Below, piece by piece: positions 1-5,844 of a DNA stretch of 23,272 bases (position 1 is the stretch's first letter; each line of letters begins with the position of its first letter). Origin of the DNA: 70-18 sp041691815 (lineage in GTDB: Bacteria; Pseudomonadota; Alphaproteobacteria; Acetobacterales; Acetobacteraceae); assembly GCA_041691815.1 (NCBI GenBank), contig JBEPTZ010000065.1, positions 1 to 23,272 on the forward strand, written 5' to 3'. The translations under genes were made by a program, and so were the position numbers. A model generated the notes under the pieces. That model did not search any database. It saw nothing but the letters and a program-made list of their open reading frames with translations, and had not been told where the DNA came from.

Positions 1-697
1 GGGTGATGAAGTGGCTGACGTAGCTCACCAGCTTCTGTACGCCGAAGATCATGGTCCTGGTGTTGCCGGTCTGCATGCGGGTGCCGTCGATGTCGAGCCA
101 CATGTCCAGCGCCTGCGGGTCGGGCACTTCGTCCTTGGTGACCATCCACGGGCCGGTGGGGCCGAAGGTGTCACAGCCCTTGCCCTTGTCCCATTGGCCG
201 CCGCGCTCGATCTGGAAATTGCGCTCGGAGACGTCGTTGACCACGCAGTAGCCGGCGACGTGGTTCATGGCGTCGGCTTCGGAGACGTATTTCGCCTTGG
301 TGCCGATGACGATGCCGAGTTCCACTTCCCAGTCCGGTTTGGTGGAGTGCTTGGGGATCACCACGTCGTCGAACGGGCCGGAATAGGCGCTGAGCGCCTT
401 GAGGAAGATGATCGGCTCGGTGGGCGGGGTGGCGCCGGTTTCGGCGGCGTGGTCGGCGTAGTTGAGGCCGATGCAGACGAAATTCAGCGGCCGGGCGACG
501 CAGGCGCCCAGGCGCGGGTTGCTGCGCACGATCGGCAGGGTGGCCGGGTCGTACGAGGCGATGCGTTTCAGACCCTCCGGGGACAACGCGTGGCCGTCGA
601 TCTCCTTGAGGATGTCGGAGAGGTCGCGCAGGCCGCCCTCGGCATCCAGAACACCGGGTTTTTCGGCGCCGACGGGGCCGTATCGCAGCAGTTTCAT
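1..697 (-). CDS. Fumarylacetoacetate hydrolase family protein, probable diketo-deoxy-sugar-acid hydrolase (3' end cut by window)
   Basis: The first 232 residues are visible; the C-terminus runs off the left edge. The FAH fold is clear: an N-terminal cap (about 1-70), then IGLNYADHAAE (77-87) and the metal ligands E124 and E126 (DWEVELG) and D155 (VVNDVSERN). FAH-family enzymes hydrolyse C-C bonds of beta-diketo acids. With an aldonate dehydratase and a keto-deoxy-acid dehydrogenase just upstream on the same strand (gap to the SDR stop 29 bases), I infer cleavage of a 2,4-diketo-3-deoxy-sugar acid to pyruvate plus L-lactate (from a 6-deoxyhexose) or glycolate (from a pentose). The start is the ATG at 697, the first in frame after the SDR stop. 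Ureidoglycolate-lyase-type annotation is also common for this family, but the context argues for sugar acids. Family assignment is firm; substrate is inferred. Confidence 0.85.
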   Translation of the reverse strand, partial: MKLLRYGPVGAEKPGVLDAEGGLRDLSDILKEIDGHALSPEGLKRIASYDPATLPIVRSNPRLGACVARPLNFVCIGLNYADHAAETGATPPTEPIIFLKALSAYSGPFDDVVIPKHSTKPDWEVELGIVIGTKAKYVSEADAMNHVAGYCVVNDVSERNFQIERGGQWDKGKGCDTFGPTGPWMVTKDEVPDPQALDMWLDIDGTRMQTGNTRTMIFGVQKLVSYVSHFIT

Positions 698-726
698 GGT
701 CAGGATCCTCGTTTTCGGGGGAGCGA

Positions 727-1470
727 TTACAGGGTCAGGCCGCCGTCGATCACCACGGCCTGGCCGGTGACGAATTCGGCGTCGTCGCTGGCCAGATACA
801 CCGCCAGCCTGGCAATTTCCTCCGGCGTGCCGAGCCGGCCCATCGGCTGGCGGGCAACGAAGGCGGCGCGGGCGGCGTCCAGCGAGCCGGCGGCGGCGGC
901 GTTGGCCTGGATGCGTGCCTCCAGGCTCGGCGAATGCACGGTGCCGGGGCAGATGCAGTTGCAGCGTATGCCGCGCCCGACGAAATCGGTGGCAACCGAG
1001 CGGGTCAGCCCGACCACGGCGGCCTTGCTGGCGCTGTAGATGAAGCGGTTCGGCACGCCTTTCAGGCTGCTGGCGACCGAGGCCATGTTGACGATCGCGC
1101 CGTGGCCGCGCTCCAGCATGCCGGGCAGGAAGGCGCGGATGGTGCGGAACATCGAGCGGGCGTTGAGGTCGAAGGCGAAATCCCACTCGTCGTCGGTGGC
1201 CTCCAGCACTGTGCCCTGGTGGACGAAGCCGGCGCAGTTGAACAGGATATCGATCGGGCCGACGCGGGCGGCGGCGGCGGTGATGGCAGCCGGGTCGCGG
1301 GCATCCATCGCGAAGGCCTGGATGCCGGGGCCGTTGATCTCGGTGACCATCGCGGCGTTGAGGTCGGTGGCGAACACCTGCGCGCCCTCGGCGGCAAAGG
1401 CCAGCGCAGTGGCGCGGCCGATGCCCTGGGCGGCGGCGGTGACGAAGGCGGTTTTGCCCTTGAGGCGCAT
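727..1470 (-). CDS. SDR dehydrogenase resembling 2-keto-3-deoxy-L-fuconate dehydrogenase
   Basis: A 247-residue classical short-chain dehydrogenase. The cofactor motif is TAAAQGIG (11-18), with Ala replacing the usual first Gly as in the keto-deoxy-fuconate/DHRS6 branch. D36 after the second beta strand suggests NAD+ rather than NADP+. NCAG lies at 78-81, the catalytic residues are S131, Y145 and K149 (YSASK), and the C-terminus is VIDGGLTL. The CPGTVHSPSLEARI region and RQPMGRLGTPEEIA match the branch that oxidises the C4 hydroxyl of 2-keto-3-deoxy sugar acids. It sits second in the dehydratase-SDR-FAH operon and would supply the 2,4-diketo substrate for the FAH enzyme. The frame stays open far upstream opposite the dehydratase gene, but homology starts at the ATG at 1470. 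A 74-base spacer to the dehydratase gene contains a GC-rich palindromic repeat. Confidence 0.85.
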   Translation of the reverse strand: MRLKGKTAFVTAAAQGIGRATALAFAAEGAQVFATDLNAAMVTEINGPGIQAFAMDARDPAAITAAAARVGPIDILFNCAGFVHQGTVLEATDDEWDFAFDLNARSMFRTIRAFLPGMLERGHGAIVNMASVASSLKGVPNRFIYSASKAAVVGLTRSVATDFVGRGIRCNCICPGTVHSPSLEARIQANAAAAGSLDAARAAFVARQPMGRLGTPEEIARLAVYLASDDAEFVTGQAVVIDGGLTL

Positions 1471-1485
1471 GCCAACACTCCAAAA

Positions 1486-1537
1486 AGCAAGGCCGGGGCG
1501 CTGCCCCGGACCCTGCCAGGGGCCGAGCCCCTGGACC
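1486..1537. repeat. GC-rich double-hairpin repeat, single unit (family B)
   Basis: Two adjacent perfect hairpins fill the gap between the dehydratase stop and the SDR start. The first has CCGGGGC at 1493-1499 and GCCCCGG at 1503-1509 (7-bp stem, 3-nt loop). The second has CCAGGGGC at 1516-1523 and GCCCCTGG at 1527-1534 (8-bp stem, 3-nt loop). The unit begins GCAAGGC and ends TGGACC. The same unit occurs twice, in opposite orientations, at 22214-22435, with substitutions that keep the stems paired. It resembles REP-like intergenic palindromes in design. Its position inside an operon suggests an effect on mRNA stability or attenuation between the genes, which is inference. Confidence 0.8.
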
Positions 1538-1544
1538 TCATCAA

Positions 1545-3341
1545 TCAGTGGTTGTCGCGGCTTTCGCCTCGGGTTTCCAGGATGTTCAGATACAGCGTTG
1601 CCGGTTCCAGGCAGCCGCCGTCGCCCATCTGGCCGACCATCGAGCGGAAGATTTCCTCCCACGGAGTCTTGTTCAGCAGCGTCGGCGGCTGCCAGGCGGC
1701 GCGGCGTTTTTCCAGTTCGCCCTCGGGCAGCAGCACATCGACCTTGCGGGTGTTGAGGTCGATGCGGATGCGGTCGCCGGTTTGCAGCAGCGCCAGGCCG
1801 CCGCCGACCACTGCCTCGGGCGAGATGTTGAGGATCGACGGCGAGCCGGAGGTGCCGGACTGGCGGCCGTCGCCCATCGTTGGCAGCGCGTTGATGCCGC
1901 GATTGAGCAGGGCGGCGGGCGGCTGCATGTTCACCACCTCGGCGCTGCCCGGATAGCCCACCGGGCCGGCGTTGCGGATCACCAGCACCGATTGTTCCTC
2001 GATGTTGAGCGACGGGTCCTCGATGCGGTCGTGGTAGTCCTCCGGCCCCTCGAACACCACGGCGCGGCCCTCGAACACGTTGGGGCGGCTGGGGTCGGAG
2101 AGGAAGCGGGTGCGGAACTCCTTGTCGATCACGCTGATCTTCATCACCGCGCTGTCGAACAGGTTGCCCGACAGCACCACGTAACCGGCGCGCTCCAGCA
2201 TCGGCTTGTCGTAGCTGCGGATCACCTCGCGGTCGCCGGTGGGGGCGGATTTGAGGTTCTCGCCCAGGGTCTTGCCGGTGACGGTCATCACGTCGAGGTT
2301 GAGCTTGCCGGCGCCGGCCAGCTCCTTCATCACCGCCGGCACGCCGCCGCCGCGATGGAACATCTCGCCAAGATAACGCCCGGCCGGCTGCATATCGACC
2401 AGCAGCGGAATCTCCGGGCCAAGCCGCTGCCAGTCCTCCAGCGTGTGCTCCACACCCATATGCCGGGCGATCGCCACCATGTGGATCGGGCAGTTGGAGC
2501 TGGCACCCAGTGCCGCGGCGGCGACCACGGCGTTGTCGAATGCGCCCTTGGTCATGATGTCGGACGGCCGCAGGTTTTCGTGGACCATGTCGACGATGCG
2601 CTTGCCGGTGAAATAGGCCATCTGGCCGCGCTCGCGATACGGGCCGGGAATCGCCGAGCAGCCAGGCAGCGACATGCCGAGCGCCTCGGCCAGCCCGTTC
2701 ATCGAGCTGGCGGTGCCCATGGTGTTGCAATGCCCGACGCTGGGCGCCGAGGAGCACACCATATCCATGAACTCGTCGTAGCCGATCTTGCCCTCGGCAT
2801 AGAGCTTGCGGCCCTCCCAGACGATGGTGCCGGAGCCGGACAGCCGGCCCTTCCACCAGCCATCCAGCATCGGCCCGCCGGACAGCACGATGGCCGGGAT
2901 GTTCACCGTGGCGGCGCCCATCAGGCAGGCCGGGGTGGTCTTGTCGCAGCCGGTGGTCAGCACCACGCCGTCGATCGGGTAGCCGTGCAGCACCTCGACC
3001 AGCGACAGATAGGCCAGGTTGCGGTCCAGCGCCGCGGTGGGGCGCTTCAGCGTTTCCTGGATCGGGTGGATCGGAAATTCCAGCGGAATCCCGCCGGCGT
3101 CGCGGATGCCGTCGCGGACCCGGCTGGCGAGCGCGATGTGGTGGCGGTTGCACGGCGAGATGTCGCTGCCGGTCTGGGCGATGCCGATGATCGGCTTGCC
3201 GCCCTGCAACTCCTCGCGGGTGAGGCCGAAATTCAGCATGCGCTCGATATAAAGCGCCGTCATCGCCGGATTCTTCGGATTGTCGAACCAGCGCCGGCTG
3301 CGCAACTGGTTGCTGTCATCCTCATGATTGTCATGCGACAT
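1545..3341 (-). CDS. IlvD/Edd family sugar-acid dehydratase (D-xylonate / L-arabinonate / L-fuconate type)
   Basis: A 598-residue member of the dihydroxy-acid/6-phosphogluconate dehydratase family, which removes water from an aldonic acid to give the 2-keto-3-deoxy acid. From memory it aligns along its whole length with Caulobacter D-xylonate dehydratase XylD (SRRWFDNP, GIAQTGSDISPCNRHH, RPTAALDRNL, VLTTGCDKTTP, GHCNTMGTAS, PYRERGQMAY, GDGRQSGT). The three cluster cysteines are C64, C132 and C205, as expected for a [2Fe-2S] enzyme. Start at the ATG at 3341, preceded by GGGAGGGAGAGAT. A TTGACA -35-like hexamer lies at 3394-3399 on the minus strand without a convincing -10. It is the first gene of the catabolic operon. 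The SDR and FAH partners favour the diketo-hydrolysis route over the XylX/XylA route. The exact sugar acid cannot be read from sequence. Confidence 0.88.
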   Translation of the reverse strand: MSHDNHEDDSNQLRSRRWFDNPKNPAMTALYIERMLNFGLTREELQGGKPIIGIAQTGSDISPCNRHHIALASRVRDGIRDAGGIPLEFPIHPIQETLKRPTAALDRNLAYLSLVEVLHGYPIDGVVLTTGCDKTTPACLMGAATVNIPAIVLSGGPMLDGWWKGRLSGSGTIVWEGRKLYAEGKIGYDEFMDMVCSSAPSVGHCNTMGTASSMNGLAEALGMSLPGCSAIPGPYRERGQMAYFTGKRIVDMVHENLRPSDIMTKGAFDNAVVAAAALGASSNCPIHMVAIARHMGVEHTLEDWQRLGPEIPLLVDMQPAGRYLGEMFHRGGGVPAVMKELAGAGKLNLDVMTVTGKTLGENLKSAPTGDREVIRSYDKPMLERAGYVVLSGNLFDSAVMKISVIDKEFRTRFLSDPSRPNVFEGRAVVFEGPEDYHDRIEDPSLNIEEQSVLVIRNAGPVGYPGSAEVVNMQPPAALLNRGINALPTMGDGRQSGTSGSPSILNISPEAVVGGGLALLQTGDRIRIDLNTRKVDVLLPEGELEKRRAAWQPPTLLNKTPWEEIFRSMVGQMGDGGCLEPATLYLNILETRGESRDNH

Positions 3342-3425
3342 AACTATCTCTCCCTCCCGCAGATGGCGCAGGGTGGCGATGTCGCGGGGCTGGTGTCAAC
3401 CGGGGTGGAGGAAAGCAAGGAAGGT

Positions 3426-3550
3426 CTTCTTTTTGTGAACAAAAAGAAGCAAAAAAACCTTTCATCCGTTTTGGAGACTCTGAGCTCTCCGCCGCTCCGC
3501 TGTCGCAAGGCGGATAAAAGTTTTTTGGTTCTTTTTCGCAAAAAAGAACC
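3426..3550. repeat. AT-rich composite palindromic repeat, copy 1 (family A)
   Basis: A roughly 125-bp element, strikingly AT-rich for this genome, lying between the dehydratase promoter region and the 3' end of the NTF2-like gene. Its left end is a hairpin with perfect 11-bp arms (3426-3436 and 3439-3449) around GA. Its right end is a hairpin with 10-bp arms (3527-3536 and 3541-3550) around CGCA. Each terminal hairpin is followed inward by A6-7 and CTTT-like runs in inverted orientation. The centre is GC-rich, with an imperfect GGAGA...TCTCC palindrome and a TCCGCT...GGCGGA stem closed by a G-U pair. A second copy in the same orientation is at 13652-13778. It may act as a transcription terminator for the gene ending at 3552. 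Confidence 0.85.
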
Positions 3551-3551
3551 C

Positions 3552-4025
3552 TTACCTTTCCCTCACTGGCCTTGACCCATGACTGACCTGCGGCACCCCG
3601 CGATTAAGCGACAGATGCGAGTGCAGGCAGCGCCATCCGCCGGCCAGCGACGGGTGGCCGGAGCGGTCGAACACCATGGTGGCGCGGCCTGGCCGATCGA
3701 ACGGCGTGCCGTCCGCCGCGTAGCCCAGGCTGGACCACGGGGCGATGACCACGGCCATGGCGCGATCCGGCGAGGCGAGCACCTGGGTGGCGGCGAGGTC
3801 GAAGGCGAATTGCGCGGTTTTCGGCCAGACGTTGTCCCACTGGGTGGCGATCGCGGTTTCCAGCCCGGCCATCACGTCGCGGTGGGTGCCGAAGGCCAGC
3901 ACGTCGGGGTGCCACATCGGCCGCGCGGCGGCGTAGTCCACGGCGCGGACATGGGCGGCGAAGATGGTCAGCCACAGCCGAAGCTGGGCCTCGATGGCGG
4001 CGTCGGCGCGGGGCAGCGAGTCCAT
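3552..4025 (-). CDS. NTF2-like (SnoaL/ketosteroid-isomerase fold) protein
   Basis: A 157-residue protein of the size and pattern of the NTF2-like superfamily: an N-terminal helix with DAAIEAQLRLWLTIFAAHVRAVDY, then MWHPDVLAFGTH (about 37-48), and strands ending in WRCLHSHLSLN. Such cone-shaped proteins bind small hydrophobic ligands or serve as accessory domains; the specific role is unknown. A start at the ATG at 4025 is supported by AGGAGAAAG just upstream and by a promoter-like TTGCCC/TAGCCT pair at 4051-4078. It is divergent from the atypical SDR gene, with 63 bases between the starts, so the two may be co-regulated. Its TAA stop lies immediately beside the family A repeat. The frame remains open far upstream, but that extension shows no homology. 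Confidence 0.7.
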   Translation of the reverse strand: MDSLPRADAAIEAQLRLWLTIFAAHVRAVDYAAARPMWHPDVLAFGTHRDVMAGLETAIATQWDNVWPKTAQFAFDLAATQVLASPDRAMAVVIAPWSSLGYAADGTPFDRPGRATMVFDRSGHPSLAGGWRCLHSHLSLNRGVPQVSHGSRPVRER

Positions 4026-4050
4026 GGCGGCTTTCTCCTTCGGGGTGGGC

Positions 4051-4078
4051 AGGCTAGCGTTCGTGCCGGCAGGGGCAA
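4051..4078 (-). promoter_or_regulatory. Candidate promoter for the NTF2-like gene
   Basis: Read on the minus strand, TTGCCC (4078-4073) is followed by a 16-base spacer and TAGCCT (4056-4051), a reasonable sigma-70-type pair. Transcription would start about 20 bases upstream of the ATG at 4025. It lies in the 63-base divergent gap. No comparable pair is evident for the plus-strand SDR. Confidence 0.4.
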
Positions 4079-4088
4079 GGGGGCGGCG

Positions 4089-4832
4089 ATGGTGGAGCGT
4101 GTAGTTCTGGTGACTGGGGCGGCGAGCGGCATCGGGGCGGCGACGGTGCGGCGGCTGGCGGCCCCTGGGGTGGGGATTCTGGCGCATACCCGCGCCAACG
4201 CGGCGGCACTGGAAGCGGTGGCGGCGGACGCGCGGGCCAAGGGGGCGGAGGTGGCGACGCTGCTGGGCGACCTGGGCCAGCCGGAAGCCGGCGAGGTGGC
4301 GGTGGCCGCGGCGATGGCGCGGTTCGGGCAACTGGATGTGGTGGTCAGCAATGCCGGGTTCGCCGACCGCACGCCGGTTGCAGCACTGGACGATGCCGGG
4401 TTTGCGCGTTCGGTGGACGCCATCCAATGGGGGTTTCTGCGGCTGGCGCGGGCGGCGATGGCGCATATGCAGGGCGGGCGTATCGTTGCGGTCAGCAGTT
4501 TTGTCGCCCATGTGTTCCGCACCGATATCACCGTGTTCCCGGCCTCGGCGGCGGCCAAGGCGGGGATGGAGGCGCTGGTGCGGGCGCTGGCGGTGGAACT
4601 GGCGCCGAGGGCGGTGACGGTGAACGCGGTTTCGCCGGGTTTCATCCGCAAGGACGCCGGGGCGCATGCGGCGCTGGGGCCGAAGACCTTCCAGGACAAC
4701 ACGGTGAAGATCCCGCTCGGCCGGCTCGGGCTGCCGGACGATGTGGCGGCGGCGATCGCGTTTCTGGCGTCGGCGGAGGCGGGCTACATCACCGGCCAGG
4801 TGCTGCATGTCGATGGCGGGCTGGCCATCTGA
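4089..4832 (+). CDS. Atypical SDR-family protein lacking the catalytic Tyr and Asn
   Basis: A 247-residue Rossmann-fold SDR with an intact cofactor site: TGAASGIG (9-16), SNAG (87-90), and C-terminal GYITGQVLHVDGGLAI. The catalytic region is not canonical. S136/S137 and K157 are present, but the Tyr position of YxxxK holds Ser (S153, in FPASAAAK), and the Asn of the usual DxNLxG motif is replaced (DAIQWG, I112). F150 occupies the Tyr position of the YxxxxxxK arrangement seen in enoyl-ACP reductases. It may be an enoyl-reductase-like or binding-only member, or it may use another residue. The start at 4089 follows a GGGGG tract. Third codon positions are strongly G-rich. It is followed by the 141-bp hairpin element. 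Fold is certain; the reaction is unknown. Confidence 0.8.
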   Translation: MVERVVLVTGAASGIGAATVRRLAAPGVGILAHTRANAAALEAVAADARAKGAEVATLLGDLGQPEAGEVAVAAAMARFGQLDVVVSNAGFADRTPVAALDDAGFARSVDAIQWGFLRLARAAMAHMQGGRIVAVSSFVAHVFRTDITVFPASAAAKAGMEALVRALAVELAPRAVTVNAVSPGFIRKDAGAHAALGPKTFQDNTVKIPLGRLGLPDDVAAAIAFLASAEAGYITGQVLHVDGGLAI

Positions 4833-4973
4833 GCGTCTGGCTGAAAATGCTACTATGCCGGCCGTCTGGCCCGGCTTTCTGCGCTTCCGGTGCTCACGGA
4901 CAGACGTCCGCTCCGCTCCGGTTCTCGAATGCCGCGCCAGTCGACTCGGCATAGCGCATTTTGCGCCAGACGC
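4833..4973. repeat. 141-bp imperfect hairpin element (family C)
   Basis: The convergent gap between the SDR stop and the YdcF stop is almost filled by one long imperfect palindrome. The outer arms, 4833-4859 and 4948-4973, match as inverted repeats with only a few mismatches (GCGTCTGGC...AAAATGC...TATGCC against its complement). Pairing continues inward in weaker form: CTGGCCCGGC on the left against CTGGCGCGGC on the right, and CCGG on both sides of a GGAC/GTCC core. The organisation resembles a MITE or a REP-type element and could also terminate transcription from both sides. Only one copy is present here, so repeat status is inferred from its structure. Confidence 0.65.
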
Positions 4974-4992
4974 AGTGCGTGATTCTCGGGCG

Positions 4993-5745
4993 CTAACCCC
5001 GATCCCGCCACCAGTAGACCGCGCAGCCGATCCACTCATGCATCGCCCAGTAGCTGCGCTGCCAGGACTCGGCGTCGGGGATCAGGCTGTTGGCCCAACT
5101 CTGCGGCGGGGGCTCCAGCCGCACCGGCGCCGGGGTTGCCGCGATGCCGAAATGGCGGAAGGCGATCAGCGCCCGCCGCAGATGCCAGCCGTTGCTGACC
5201 AGATAGACCGAGGAGATGCCGGCCAGGCGCAATATGGCCGCGCTGTATTCGGCGTTCTCCCAGGTGTCGTCCGAGCGGGCCTCGACCCAGCGCGGTTGGG
5301 TGGCGAAGTCGCGTGCCAGCACCTGGGCCATCATGGTGCCGAGCGCTGGCCAGCCGGGATGCGGCACACCGCCGGTGACCAGGATCGGCAGCGCCTTGGC
5401 GCGGGCCAGCCGGGCGCCGGCGCGCAGCCGCTCCAGGGTCAGCGTGCCGGCGTCGATGCCGTCGATGATGCTGCCGGGCAGGCCCTTGGAGGCGTTCGCC
5501 GACAGGATCACCACTGCCTGCGGCGGGGCGGCGCCGGAGGGCGGGGCGAGGCCGCGCTCCAGCCCGCGCATCAGCACCGAGGGGGTGATCGGCAGCGCGA
5601 ACAGCAACAGACCGAGCAGCCCCAGCAACGCCAGCGACCGCCCGAGTCGCGGAGCGCGCCGCGCCAGCAGGCAGCCAGCGACGGTCAGCGGCAGCAGATT
5701 GACCGGCGGGATCAACAGCGCGGTAGCCAGGGAGCCGAGCGACAT
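4993..5745 (-). CDS. YdcF/DUF218 family membrane protein
   Basis: A 250-residue protein with two N-terminal membrane segments (about 5-27 and 36-56) followed by a DUF218 domain. Family marks are QAVVILSANAS (76-86), ITPSVLMRGLE just after the second membrane segment, LTLERLRAGARLAR, LPILVTGG, and SDDTWENAEYSAAIL...VSNGWHLRRA. Relatives such as ElyC and SanA act in envelope or peptidoglycan-precursor homeostasis; the biochemical activity is not settled. The catalytic-looking residues lie in the soluble domain, probably periplasmic. The start at the ATG at 5745 gives the first membrane segment directly, and GGAAG stands upstream. It is divergent from the nucleotidyltransferase/HAD gene with 99 bases between the starts, which include a G7 tract at 5789-5795. 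Confidence 0.82.
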   Translation of the reverse strand: MSLGSLATALLIPPVNLLPLTVAGCLLARRAPRLGRSLALLGLLGLLLFALPITPSVLMRGLERGLAPPSGAAPPQAVVILSANASKGLPGSIIDGIDAGTLTLERLRAGARLARAKALPILVTGGVPHPGWPALGTMMAQVLARDFATQPRWVEARSDDTWENAEYSAAILRLAGISSVYLVSNGWHLRRALIAFRHFGIAATPAPVRLEPPPQSWANSLIPDAESWQRSYWAMHEWIGCAVYWWRDRG

Positions 5746-5844
5746 CGGTGGTGGCTTCCGGAGCGGAGGCACATGCTTGACGGCAGCCGGGGGGGTCATG
5801 TCAATGGCCTGGCGCCGCCCTCGGCGCACTCTGAGGAGACGCCG

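Noticed and set aside
727..3153. The SDR frame staying open for 808 codons, suggesting a fusion protein
   Set aside because: Only codons from 1470 downward show SDR homology; the rest is an off-frame reading of the dehydratase gene.
3344..3541. Small Lys/Phe-rich proteins encoded by the family A repeats (also 13619-14079)
   Set aside because: Both strands of both copies happen to be open; the similarity of the peptides reflects repeat identity, and no ribosome site or codon constraint is evident.
1548..3575. A 675-codon open frame on the plus strand opposite the dehydratase gene
   Set aside because: It is a composition shadow of a GC-rich gene: His/Ala/Gly/Arg-rich with no motifs, while the minus strand has full-length IlvD/Edd homology.
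5789..5795. G7 tract between the divergent ydcF-like and HAD genes as a phase-variation switch
   Set aside because: A single seven-base run is not rare at this GC content, and it does not sit in a recognisable promoter spacer.
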